Source: Rotaria macrura (taxonomy: Eukaryota > Rotifera > Eurotatoria > Philodinida > Philodinidae). Taken from it: a stretch of DNA of 64,000 nt. The stretch spans positions 1-64,000 of the forward strand of contig OENT01000943.1 of the NCBI GenBank assembly GCA_900239685.1, in the 5' to 3' direction. A model generated the notes under the pieces. The model was not told the DNA's origin, searched no databases, and saw nothing but the letters and a program-made list of their open reading frames with translations. Positions 11,566-22,378 of this stretch are shown piece after piece. The position numbers were made by a program, and so were the translations under genes. The stretch's first letter is position 1; each line of letters starts with the position of its first letter.

Positions 11566-13040
11566 GTATGTCTGTAGGGTGTCAGTGTGGGTGTGGGTGT
11601 GGATGTCATTAGCTACATGCTAACTACAACATTTTAGTGCACCTTATGGCAACAAAAATCATATGTTTGACAATCGTAAAATTTAACTTTATTGTCAACG
11701 ATTCAGATATTATTTCTATTACGTTCCCGAAAATGTCAGACTGTATCGAATATTTTTATTTGTGAAATCCAGGATAAACCGTCTAAACCAACAGTCAGCT
11801 AATCAAGGATTCAGATTCTTCGATCCGGATTAGTTTCAGTCAATCCTTATAAAAACATTTTTTTTCTGAGAAGGTCTTTCTCTCTCCTAAGAAAAGAGAA
11901 AAAGAAAAATTTCAAAAAACTAATCACGGATTCGGATTCCCAGACCCCGATTACCCTTGGTCAGACGTTATGTAGAGTGCCCTTGATATAGGTCGATAAA
12001 ATATTTTTTCGTTCTGTGCGAACGAACGAACATAACTAACTCATTTCAACGCATGAACTTCCTTTAAGTAGAGGGAATAATCACATTTAAATAACGTGTG
12101 TCGTATTTTTGACGCAATATATGCCACATTCTCAGAAATCTCTGTTCGAGTAACTTGTGAAGCGTATGTTGCATTTATTTATCTAATAGAATAGTATGGT
12201 ATGTTTTCGATATTCCCAATTTAATCATTCATAGCCTGAAGATTCAAGTACGGCAAATCTTGAAAATTGTTTTCCATTGAGTTGATTCAATCTCCATCAG
12301 AGCGCTACACAATAAGCCATTCTAGATCATCGATCTGCATCCGAATGTTCTCGACTAGGGAATAATCAAGCAATAACATTGAGAAACAATTAATTTCAGT
12401 TTCCCTTGTTCAGTCGACGTGCCCATGTGTAGTTGTTTGTATAATGATAGTGTCTTGGGTAACAATACAACTTAGCTAATAAAAATACTCAATTGTTTTG
12501 TCTGTGTTATTTTCTCACTTTTATGAAATTGACTTTTGTCACATAAGCTAGTTTTCTTTCAAAGTATAGCGATTATTTATTGATAAAGTGTTAGATCGTC
12601 TATCTTTTTGCAAGATATAGAATTAATTGTAATGAATTTTCATCTAATCTAATCTGATTAAATCGTTAATTTTGTATAACACAATCATTGAATACAGTTG
12701 CTCACATTCTATCATGTTGAGTGTTTCAATTACTTTCATAATTTTTGGAAAGGTTGACATCAAATTCTTATTTGTTCTTTCAGAAATTTTAAACGTTACA
12801 TAATGTTGATAGGTGGTAGATTAAGAAATATTTACTCTTATTAAATGGCAATCCAGTGAAATTCAATCAAATAGTAAGAAGATTATATTTCGAGCTTCAC
12901 AAAATGCTGGCGGGTATATGTGTTGTTACTATGCTTGCTTTACAAAATTTGATTAAAAGACGTAACCACATAATTTCAATCACGTTCGATAAAAGATATT
13001 TTTCTTCAAATGTTAATGCAAACGAAAATTGTTCACAAGC
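11566..13040. other. Gap holding a telomere-like run and a GATTCGGAT direct repeat
   Basis: No gene recognised. Besides the TGTGGG run (11585-11602), two related segments, CTAATCAAGGATTCAGATTC (about 11800) and CTAATCACGGATTCGGATTC (about 11920), flank a purine/pyrimidine-mirrored core of TTTCTCTC and GAGAAAAAG. An open frame at 12856-13059 overlaps the GPCR poly(A) signal on the other strand and is not supported. Confidence 0.35.
11585..11602 (+). repeat. Short TGTGGG (telomere-like) run
   Basis: GTGTGGGTGTGGGTGTGG is nearly three units of TGTGGG, the repeat I recall for bdelloid telomeres. It lies just beyond the 5' side of the dead hAT transposase. Confidence 0.6.
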
Positions 13041-13042
13041 CT

Positions 13043-13048
13043 TTTATT
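13043..13048 (-). terminator. Poly(A) signal for the GPCR gene
   Basis: AATAAA on the minus strand, about 46 bases after the GPCR stop codon. Confidence 0.6.
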
Positions 13049-13093
13049 TAGCAATGTAACAAAAGTTTTCATATCATATTAGAAGTGAAACTA

Positions 13094-14083
13094 TTACAAA
13101 CCAGAGTCATTAATACGCGTACTCGCTTGCAAATATATTGGTACATGAGTGCGTCTTATTAGATTAATTTGACAATGTAAATGACACGGTGATATTGTAG
13201 TAATAAAGCGAAGGAACTCTTTCCTAAACGTACGAGCAGAAAGAATATACAAAAAGCATGGTGTTGCAAAAGTTATTTGAAATAGAACACGACAAAAGAT
13301 AAAAATCGAGTAAAGATTGGATTTTGACTGGAAACTATTGGGAAAAGATAATAGCAGATCAACTGCGCATAGAGGTAAGGAAAGGCATAATTGAACGGCT
13401 ACTTGAACGAGAAGCATTAAAATAAGTTCTTTTTCAACTTGACGATAATGTGACACTGTAAGAGCTACCATCAGATACCGTTTTATGTTGCATATTGTCA
13501 TACAACCAAAGAGTAACATAAGTAGAGGTGGCAGACAAGAGAAGAGAATAAATTGGAATATTCTGTAGCCTTGTATAAAAGGTGAGTTACCTTGAATATG
13601 ACAGACAAGTGCACCATTCTTATTTATATCTGCCAAGACGAAAGATATGATGAAAAATATTGAAAAAAATACTACAACAGTAAAAATCAATTGTTTAGCT
13701 CGGCGAGTATTACTGAACAGACGCTCTGGTAAATCTGTCGAGCTGGCAGACCATCTATCAACTGAAGCGAATACAATGAAAGTTAATGATAACGCTGACA
13801 GAAGACTACCAAAATAATTCACGAGTTTACATAATATTACTGATTGAATGCCTAATCTTATTTCAAATCCTTCAGCCAACAAGTTAACAACAAGAATGGT
13901 TGTTGAATATATTAAATTGTTGATTGAAAGTGCAATAAAATAAAGAGAGCATGCATGGTGTTGCAGTTTAAATCGTCGAAGTACAACAATGTTCGATAAA
14001 TTGCCTAGTACACTGACAAAGATAATTGTCGAAAGTGTAATTCTGCAAAAATAATTATTAAATGTTTCTAAGGAACGAGCCAT
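13094..14083 (-). CDS. Class A (rhodopsin-type) G protein-coupled receptor
   Basis: An uninterrupted 329-residue frame with seven hydrophobic segments. Helix 1 has the conserved GN (27-28, GNLSNIVVL). Helix 3 starts at Cys85, which would pair with a Cys in extracellular loop 2 (GALVCHIQG). The DRY box is DRW (109-111). Helix 7 lacks a canonical NPxxY and has ATPCFLYILSARTFRKEF instead. These features fit the divergent peptide-receptor-like GPCRs that are numerous in bdelloids, acting at the plasma membrane; the ligand cannot be read from sequence. The gene has no introns, and the ATG at 14083 places helix 1 near the N-terminus, giving a very short extracellular tail. AATAAA follows on the same strand. 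Confidence 0.9.
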   Translation of the reverse strand: MARSLETFNNYFCRITLSTIIFVSVLGNLSNIVVLRRFKLQHHACSLYFIALSINNLIYSTTILVVNLLAEGFEIRLGIQSVILCKLVNYFGSLLSALSLTFIVFASVDRWSASSTDLPERLFSNTRRAKQLIFTVVVFFSIFFIISFVLADINKNGALVCHIQGNSPFIQGYRIFQFILFSCLPPLLMLLFGCMTICNIKRYLMVALTVSHYRQVEKELILMLLVQVAVQLCLSLPLCAVDLLLSFPNSFQSKSNLYSIFIFCRVLFQITFATPCFLYILSARTFRKEFLRFITTISPCHLHCQINLIRRTHVPIYLQASTRINDSGL

Positions 14084-15016
14084 ACTGTATGTAACGTAAG
14101 CTATTCATCTATGGCCGTTCTTCTGTGATCAATACTTCATGATGACCCATGATATGATTATAAAGATTTTTCTCTCATAGAAATCTTTTCTTTAGGAAAA
14201 ATACAACATTCCTATTCCTTCAAAAAGTCATTACTTTAATGATGCTGTGACAATGGCTTACGTGCTTAATAACATCCCGACAAGCAGACGGAAGATGAAG
14301 AAAGAATATTTTATCAAAACATGCTTTGGCAGTTTCTACTTTAATTGACTTTAGAAGTATGCGGTAGTTTCAAGAAATAGATAAAGAGGGCAAAACATTA
14401 GAAAAAGAAGCCTCGAAACTGAAATTAGTAGAATTCATTTTATTTTATTTTATTACTGTTTCATGTGAATTGAAGAAAACAACAGAAAATAATGTTTATC
14501 TGACAAAATTATGTTGATATTTAGCGTTAAATCAACCTGTATAGATTCTTGGTGCTTTTGTATGCCATTTATCGCTATTGGTAATAAATTTTCGAATTAA
14601 AAATCTATACCAAAAATTTGAATTTGATATATAATTCCTTGAGTATGTTGAATCTACTCTGATAGAATGATGTGTGCAAAAGAAACTTATGCTTCCAAAA
14701 ACTAATCGTCGACCGCACTAAATTATAGTGTATCATAGTTGAAGAAAAGCATTTGATTTATAGTATGAAAAATAATTACATATAATGCACTTGAAATATA
14801 AAGCGCATGTTACTTCCTTATGTTCGAACAAATCTGACAGCTTTTATTTTGTTAGCTCGCATTTACTTTTAAGAAAAATAGTGAATAGAGGTCTGAATGA
14901 AAAGCGCTCTTGTTTTTTCCTATATAAAAAAAACAACTTTAAGTACGTTCAGATGTTGCTATTCGACAGACAAAAGTACTTAAAAATGAACATTTTAAAG
15001 AACCTTTGATAATTTT
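14084..15016. other. Gap without a recognisable gene
   Basis: AT-rich sequence upstream of the GPCR, probably including its promoter. A 74-codon frame at 14785-15009 is low-complexity and runs up to the foldback; it is not supported. Confidence 0.35.
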
Positions 15017-15280
15017 AGGCTGAAAAGTGCTATTAATCACTATCTCATGTGTGAAACAGTAACGTAAATTCACTAGGAAATTTAAAAATACTAAGCATAC
15101 TTAATTTATTTTGCTAAATTAATATCAAAAATATTAATTAGTGGTTTTGAAAAACTATCCATAAGTTTTAATTTTAATTTAGCAAGATAACATAAGTATG
15201 CTTAGTATTTTTAAATTTCCTAGTGAGTTTTCGTTACTGTTTCACACATACGATAGTGTTTAATAGCAATTTTCAGACTT
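15017..15280. mobile_element. Foldback (MITE-like) element, about 264 bp
   Basis: The left arm (from AGGCTGAAAAGTGCTATTAA at 15017) and the right arm (ending TAATAGCAATTTTCAGACTT at 15280) are inverted copies over roughly 100 bases. They include AGTAACG, CACTAGGAAATTTAAAAATA and CTAAGCATACTTA. The loop is AT-rich and non-coding. Similarity stops at 15017 and 15280. This is a typical palindromic MITE; no target duplication is obvious. Confidence 0.8.
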
Positions 15281-15496
15281 CAAAACGAACGTTAATGTCA
15301 GTTTGTAGAGCATACTCGAAAGTGTGCGAGAAAATATTTTGTTATTCGAAATATTACTTTTGTCAGTTCTAAGAAGAGATTGCAGTTAACAGTAATATTC
15401 CCAATGCATATTACATTTTTTTGGTTCTTAATTCATAACATATTGTACTTCTTAATGTTTAACTCCCAAGGCTCACTATCATATATCTTTTAAGTA

Positions 15497-15505
15497 ATAA
15501 AGAAC
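15497..15505. repeat. Target-site duplication ATAAAGAAC, left copy
   Basis: ATAAAGAAC here is repeated exactly at 16535-16543, flanking the 1,029-bp element between them. Confidence 0.85.
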
Positions 15506-15754
15506 GGCATCTATTTAAGTGCTAAGTAAAAAAATATAACTGCTAAGTAAAAAATTCAATGTTTTCTAAGTAATTTCTTTAATATAAATCTAAGTAAGAA
15601 AAGATTTTTTGCTAAGTAGTTTATTTAAATTCTCAGTAAAAAAGTCATGTTTTCTAGACAAAATATTAGAAATTGATAAGTAGATATATAACTTTTGCTA
15701 AGTAAAAAAACAGAAATATCTAAGTAAAAAATTCAGTTTGAACAGTTAATCGAT

Positions 15755-15905
15755 TTACAAAGCTTGTGTTACTTTTCGTGGTCGTCCTCGCTTTCTTTTT
15801 TCACCCAAAGGTACATCCTTCGCTATTGAAGGTGGTTTACAATGTTTTAATCTAATTGCCATACCAAGTACATGTTTACAAATGTATTCCTTCAAAAAAT
15901 TTGGA
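15755..15905 (-). pseudogene. C-terminal SWIM zinc-finger and AT-hook remnant of a MULE transposase
   Basis: On the minus strand the frame reads NFLKEYICKHVLGMAIRL, followed by KHCKPPSIAKD, then the basic AT-hook-like KRKRGRPRKVTQAL and a TAA stop (15755-15757). ICKH is the second half of a SWIM zinc finger (CxC..CxH). The first CxC is missing because the frame runs upstream into CCCACA-type repeat. The rest of the transposase is absent, so this is a fragment inside the non-autonomous element. Confidence 0.65.
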
Positions 15906-15921
15906 GGGTGTGGGTGTGGGT
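15906..15921 (+). repeat. TGTGGG (telomere-like) run inside the MULE
   Basis: GGGTGTGGGTGTGGGT lies exactly where the SWIM-domain frame is cut off. A mirrored ACACACCCACATCC segment follows at about 15964-15977. Confidence 0.6.
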
Positions 15922-16055
15922 ATTAACACAAAAAATACTCATACCTATACCTTCACTTATCAAAACACACCCACATCCTCTGATGAACTCTCATACTGTT
16001 GTGTTTATACAACATTTGGCATTGTGATATATTTAAATTAAACTTCAATCGTCAG

Positions 16056-16080
16056 ATATATATATATATATATATATATA
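16056..16080. repeat. (AT)n microsatellite
   Basis: Uninterrupted AT dinucleotide tract of about 25 bases within the MULE interior. Confidence 0.9.
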
Positions 16081-16534
16081 CAGGCGATGGAAGAAGAAGA
16101 ATTTTCCGGAAAATAGTGGAGATCATATTTCATCGTCACAGGAAGAAAAAGAAAAATATACTTGAACATACTAGAAGTTGATGTTTACATCAAGTCAGTC
16201 CTAAAAGAACCAAAGAGAGAAAATGTACGACCTACACCCAGGCTGACAATCTTTTTCTTGTCATAGTCACTTTTACTTGACAATATTTTTTCTTTATCCA
16301 TATACTTTATTTTCGAACTTATCGTTCTCATTTATCAACTGAGTAATTAAATATTTTACTTAGATATTAATTATTTAACTTAGCCAAAACTTTAGTCACC
16401 GAGAAATATTATTTCCACTAAGCATTTAATAAATTCACTGAGCATCTAATTTTTCTACTGAGTATCTATATATTTTACTTAGCAATAATCTACTTAGCAT
16501 TTATATTTTTCTACTTAGAACTTAAATAGGTGCC

Positions 16535-16543
16535 ATAAAGAAC
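16535..16543. repeat. Target-site duplication ATAAAGAAC, right copy
   Basis: Exact match to 15497-15505. Confidence 0.85.
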
Positions 16544-17440
16544 GGTCTTTCTTTTAGCTAGCGAATCAATTTTTGTTCTTTTCTCTGCATTGAAAAATTC
16601 TCAGAGTAAAACCCGATCAATATTGGTGTCATAGTAATTATTACGAAAAAGACCTTATTTCGAAGTTTCAATGAGTAGCTTACATAATAGGATTATATTC
16701 GCTATTGAATCATCGATCACTTTTTATGACTATCTCCATTCAATAATTTTTTTCTCTCAATAATATTGAGTATAAAGTTAGATGAACGGAACGCTGTGAA
16801 AAAGCGTAATTTTTGATACTATGTTTACTTTATATAATTGAACAATAATTTCAATTTTATACGCAACTGATATCAATTCCATCGAATTCAAAATTTATCC
16901 TACGATGTTTCTGCCGATGATTAACTTTAACCTTAGCAATTCGTATATATGAGAAATCAGCATGAAATTCAACGTTGAGCAATGTGTCCATCAGATTTTT
17001 TAATAAAACTGTGGGTGATCACAGTGATAAAATGAAAATTCTAACCATTTGAGAACGGAGAACGTCTATTTATATGCACACTTACGTTCTTATCCTTCAA
17101 AAAATAATAAGTGTTCTTTTTCTTTCTGGTCTTTATTATATTTTCTGAGTTCAGAGAAAGAGAACTGAGAAATTTTTATCTAAAAAATAAGGAGCATTTA
17201 TACAAAGAGAAACCAGGTAACATTCGTCTTGAATTTGTTTTCGAATGATCGATGTTCGCTATTTCACCGAGGCCAGTGCTATTTTTTCTATTGATGGTTT
17301 GGTACAAAGGGAAAAGCTGAATTTTTGATTGCCCAGATTGTCATGATTGAAATTGGTTGAGAACTGATTGCTTTGATTGCAATCAGCTTTTTCACCTTGG
17401 CTTCAAATGTCTAAGACTAATGCTGAAAAAATAACGAGAA
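16544..17440. other. Gap without a recognisable gene
   Basis: AT-rich sequence between the MULE and the decayed transposon ORF. I see nothing specific. Confidence 0.35.
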
Positions 17441-18360
17441 AAAAATTTAAAAGGATAAAGTAAAATATGAAGAAACAAAGGAAAATTCATGCTCGTGGTA
17501 CTATAATAAGAACCAAATTGACAGAAGGAAGTGTAGCAGAATTTCTTATGAACACCAAAATTCGTTAACACAAATGTTTGGAAAATAAAATAGAACGTTT
17601 AATCAATACATCTTAAAGTTCATTCAAATTCGTCAGTTATTGTGTAAGTCATTGAAAAAAGTACATTCGTTACTTCCAAAGTGTGATCAAAAGAAAAACG
17701 TTTTTGTTCAACATCGTGCTGAAAAGCTTGGTTTGCTTCCTAAATCTAAACACCAACGTACTACATTTCAACTTGCTGACAAGCAAAAATTATGTTCATA
17801 AGCTTTATTTACGAGATAATATTTCATTTCAGCTTCCAGGTAAAACGAAAAAATTGGTTGTTAAAGAAGATGATGGAAGGAAAGTCACTCATCAAAATGG
17901 ATCTGGCTTAATAATTTACGTGAAATTTACGAATTCTTTAAAGTAGAAAATAATAATGCTACTTTAAGTCGGTCTTCATTTGCTGAATGACGACCAGTGT
18001 TTGCCAATGTAAACGCGTTATTAGTACATAGAAATTGTTTACCCTTGAATTAAGAGGAGTTTTGTTTACTTTTGAAATCTGTGGATAAATACGTTGATGG
18101 AAAATATTGTTCTTGTTTGCAAACATTTATTGACAGTTTAGTTTGTAGTACTAATAACAAAAATGTATGTTCGGTTGTTGTTCACTTAGTAAAGATTTTT
18201 TCTGAAAAACTTCAGAAAAAATGTTGCAAATAGTAACAGTAAAACTACTTCGTCACAATGGATAAACGAAAACGGTTGTGCACAGAAAAAAGATATACAG
18301 GAAATGTTCATGACGCAATTCTGTTGTTGGAATCAAAAGTTGAATAATTGGTCTCTTGTG
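17440..18360 (+). pseudogene. Decayed transposon-like ORF of an unnamed animal family
   Basis: Fragments in shifting frames on the plus strand: FVQHRAEKLGLLPKSKHQRT (about 17695-17755); LPGKTKKLVVKEDDGRK (about 17835-17885); NNLREIYEFFK (about 17913-17945); SRSSFAE, a stop, then RPVFANV (about 17968-18010); LLLKSVDKYVDGKYCSC (about 18070-18120); and DAILLLESKVE (about 18313-18345). The order LPGK, NLREIYEFFK, FAE.RP, C.C resembles a protein family dispersed through many invertebrate genomes and usually treated as transposon-derived; I cannot name it. Multiple frameshifts and stops are present. It ends a few bases before the terminal repeat of ACGCG element 2, which may have inserted into it. 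Confidence 0.4.
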
Positions 18361-18372
18361 TATATTGTGGGT

Positions 18373-19735
18373 CCCATGTAAATATTTTAGCCTCAAAACG
18401 TGTCTGAAACGCGTTTCATTTGCGCGCGAAAAGCTATGAGTGAACGTGTTTAAATGGGACCCCAGTGAAACAAACGAAGCGTTTAGGCGCGACTTATTTT
18501 TAAAAAGTTTCTGAATGCGTTCGTAGTTTGACTTGCGTTCAAACGTGTTTTTCTTACAAAACGCTTCCGCAGTAAAAAAATCGAAGCGTCTGAACGCGTT
18601 TCATCTAAAATGTAAAAGTTTTGAAAAATAAATCAGAATCCATCTCAGATTCTCAGATTTGAACTGAGTCCATATCGTCAACATTTATCGATGATCTTAA
18701 CCTAACCTGATGAATGCATAGAATTTTACCTTAAGTGATGACGATTAGATTTGAACAGATGAACCAGTGATCAGAAGTTGTTCATGTGAGGCACTTTACT
18801 ATACTAGCTGGAAATCTTCTCTCGTTCAAAATAATATATATTTGAATGGAAATTTCACCCCTAAATACTTCATTTCAATAATATATTGTTTTTTCGAAGT
18901 AAGATGTTTAACACATAACGTGATTTTTCACTTATTTTTTTAATAAGTGTTTTTAAATAAAAATGATGTCATTATTTATCGTCTACTTAACGCGATTAAT
19001 CTTATAAAAACCTTTTAATGGCAGTGGTAACACAATGTACAATTTTATCGAAGGTTTTAATGAATAAATAAATATTCATACAATTTATTTAGAAGTATGA
19101 TAAATGTTGTTAATCATATATTTTGAACAGCACTATATATCAGTTTCCTAAAAGGTCATCGAATAACTGAAGAATATTGCAAAATTATTTCAGTATTATT
19201 CACATCAACTTTAGAGAAACATGAATTGCATCCCTTGTCTTTAATTGAATTTCTGTATATTTTAACGTCATGCAAACGCTCTTTATTAAAAGTTCTAATT
19301 AATAAAGTTTTGATAAATCAAATCTATGTACGTGAACGATTTCCATCATGCGCTTAACCCTTCTAGAGCAAAATTCGTTGTAGTAAAGTCGCGTCTGAAA
19401 TGCAAGAAATGAACGTGTAAAAAGGCTCTCAAAAATATGATAGCATCACAACGGGACTGAAAAAATATCTGAGACGCGTTGGAACGCAGTTAGTTGATGA
19501 AATCCATGTAAACGCGTTAACTGTTTTTCGGACACGCGTTGAGACGCGGTTCGTTTTTTTTTCTAATCGTGTTTTAACGTACTGTGTAGAAAAGCTTCGT
19601 CCAAACGCGTTTCAAAACTTTTCATATCAAATTGTGTTCACATGCGTCATTAAAACATTTTTAACTGCATCTCAACGCGTTTTCTTGTCAAACCGCGTTC
19701 CAACGCATTAATTCTGTGTTTCGTGTTTACATTGG
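18373..19735. mobile_element. Non-autonomous DNA transposon with ACGCG arrays, copy 2
   Basis: It starts CCCATGTAAATA (18373-18384) and ends TGTTTACATTGG (19724-19735), near-matching the termini of the element at 433-1721. The outward extension GTTGTC at 19735-19740 also matches, in reverse complement, the GACAAC before copy 1. Both ends carry AACGCGTT/AGACGCG-type arrays (about 18395-18605 and 19385-19715). The core CTGAGTCCATATCGTCAAC..AACCTAACCTG (about 18665-18710) is colinear with copy 1. No coding capacity. An internal CCATGTAAACGCGTT at about 19504 suggests nesting or duplication of an end. Confidence 0.75.
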
Positions 19736-19822
19736 TTGTCACTACATATTTATTGATCTTTATATCAAAGAGTAAATATAAATAAAATATCTATATTTGA
19801 AAAATAAAGGTGACTAAAATCT

Positions 19823-19916
19823 TTATTCTCTTTTATGAAATAAAGGGTCTTATGAAGAAAATGAATTTGTTATTCCCTTTTATGAAATAAAAAGTCTTAT
19901 GAAGAAAATTAATTTA
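19823..19916. repeat. 47-bp tandem duplication
   Basis: Two adjacent copies of a 47-bp unit beginning TTATTCYCTTTTATGAAATA, at 19823-19869 and 19870-19916, with only a few differences. Confidence 0.85.
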
Positions 19917-22360
19917 TTTTGTTTATGTGTTTGCAAAGCGCGAAAAAGACGATAAAAACAGTAATGAAATATCATATTGAAATTCATCTTGATATTATTT
20001 GTTAAGATTGCAACAATTATATGATGAATAATGAAGAGAAGTTTGACGACTGAAAAATTTGATATCAGATTCCACAGACGACTCAAGACTGCTCATCTGA
20101 TTGGTGAACCCCGTTGGATCCCATTGCGAAACTATCTGATCCGATAGAAATCCGTTGGAAGCTGTCAGAATTCTGGATATTGGATTCCAACAGGAAGTTA
20201 TCGGATGGGAGAATGACCGTGACCCTGGTTGGAGTACCGGGATTCCGACACTTACCGAGACATTCTATAGCATACTATTGGACATCATCTTCCTTGACAA
20301 TCATAGACACTTGTTAATGTATGTATTCAAAGATCCTGAGATTTGATAAAACAAAATTGATTATTTTACTGGATGAACGACATGAGGTTTATAAATCCAA
20401 ACGATGACTATTTCAATTAATCAAAAGCTCGCATAAGTTTTCATGAAAGGGATTCAGTCTATCATTGGATAGACGCTGCTTGTTCTTTGTAAAATAAAGA
20501 AACAAAATTATTTATTTTTGAAAAGAAGGAAAAAAACCTAAGTTTATGAATTTTTTTATTAGGGAGAGGGGGGAAATTCACCATATAAAAGCAGAATATC
20601 TTGAATAGCAGACGCTGATTCATTATATTTATGTCCTTCATCCGAAAATCAAATCCACAGAAAAAGAATGTAAAAAGACTAATAAACTGATTAATGTATT
20701 TTATAACATATTGTTTTGAAAAAAGATGTCTTCATCATGTAGCTGAGCCCTCGAATATGAATAACACTTGAATAAATTCATGCCAACTATTCTTTTTGTC
20801 CGATCCTCATTTTCATAAGAGTCTCATCAAAATTAATTTTAGATTTTGATTGCAAAGAGTATTTTATTCCCTTAACAGAGTTTTGATCAATGTTCACTTT
20901 ATGCTTTATTGTTGTTTTCGGTAGTTTAAATATATTTTCTGCATCTAGACAACGAAATTTGCAAGTTCACCATTTAAGTTAATGACTTTCCTAACATCAT
21001 GTCACAGAAATATTAACAATAGCTAATGCAGTCTTTAATTCGTATCTTTCTGTTGCCGTTCTTTGATGTCTTATAAACAATAGATGATGAGTTCTTTCCT
21101 CGTAGTGTCTAAAGATACAACAAGACTAACTCATCCGAATATAATGAACACATGTATCTGAATCGTATCATTTCTTGACGACTAGATACCATCTATTTAT
21201 GTACTTGAGATAAAAGTCACCTTATGACTGCGATTTCACTACATGTATATTAGTTAGTATGAACCAATAGTTTATCACTATATATACTGTTCTTTATTTA
21301 AAAAAATCAAATATATTCACTATCATCTTAGTATGAGTAGATTGAAAAGGATTTATTCAACGGAAATGTGATATGCACATATTTTTGGTGACCAGAATGT
21401 GATGATAAATCCAGCAATAGATCAGTGAACAATGGACTCTGATCGAATCCATTACTGCCAGCAGAATTCTAGAAGAATTGCTAAGTAATAAATGTTCCGT
21501 GAATCGTTGCTCGCTGATTATTTGAACAAAGTGACCCTTCCCCATAAATTTTCACTTTTGAGGAAACGCCCGATTGATGCATCATTGAATAACTTGAAAG
21601 CAATCGACTAAATCAAAATAAGAGACACCCTCTGTGTTCGAGAGTATGTTTATAGGTATATTATTCGTTTAGGATACACTCGCATGTTCCCCGCATTCAA
21701 AATCACAACCACCATATTCCACCCAACAGGTACCCACAACCACACCCAGTTTTAAAAAGTAAAACTCAAGTGTAAAATAAAAAACTATCTATAAAGAAAA
21801 GCAACTCGGTTTTTATATATTATTTTTGTGTACTCAAAAAGTGAGTAAACTTTAGAATTGGTCAGTGTGTCCGTTCATCTGTCCGTTTACACAATAACTC
21901 TTCACAAATATATTCGATTGAGCTGAAAATTTGTGCACAGAATTTGTTTGTCATTATCTCGGTCGAGTTCGAAAATGAAAAGGATTCGGTAAGAAATGGC
22001 TGAGTTATCGAAAAAAATGTCATTATTGACTAAACAATCCCTGAGGGAGTGGACAGGAATTTTTTTTTTAAACTTTTTTTTCTCAGAATTATCCACAATG
22101 CATATAAAGCGACTCGGTTTTTAATGCTGATTCTGAATCTGATATTAGTTTTGAATCAAATCGTAGCTTTCTAAAAGAACATCGCCTGAAACAGGTCTCG
22201 AAATGCACAAAAACTGCATCCGGAAACCAAATGCCTAGATGTGTCTCAGATGACTACTAGTTTTGAAGATTCCCAAAAAGGTTTACCAAGATACTTCTTC
22301 CGTGCACACATTCTAGAATGACTGATTTGTCTCATTCACTTTTTTGAAGTACACATAACT

Positions 22361-22378
22361 CTCGGACTTAAGTCCGAG
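22361..22378. repeat. Perfect 18-bp palindrome
   Basis: CTCGGACTTAAGTCCGAG is fully self-complementary, with no spacer. Confidence 0.85.

Larger units (their letters stand above)
15506..16534. mobile_element. Mutator-like (MULE) element with CTAAGTA subterminal repeats
   Basis: The ends are inverted copies: GGCATCTATTTAAGTGCTAA at the left and, read in reverse complement, GGCACCTATTTAAGTTCTAA at the right, with matching continuation. A perfect 9-bp direct repeat, ATAAAGAAC, flanks it. Both arms (about 15506-15745 and 16340-16534) are arrays of CTAAGTA-AAAA words, in opposite senses. The interior carries a minus-strand C-terminal remnant of a SWIM zinc-finger transposase, a TGTGGG run and an (AT)n tract. 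The 9-bp duplication and the SWIM remnant together fit the Mutator superfamily. It is non-autonomous, and the exact duplication suggests a fairly recent insertion. Confidence 0.8.

Noticed and set aside
12856..13059. 67-codon plus-strand open frame
   Set aside because: It overlaps the poly(A) signal of the GPCR on the other strand, with no family or splice context.
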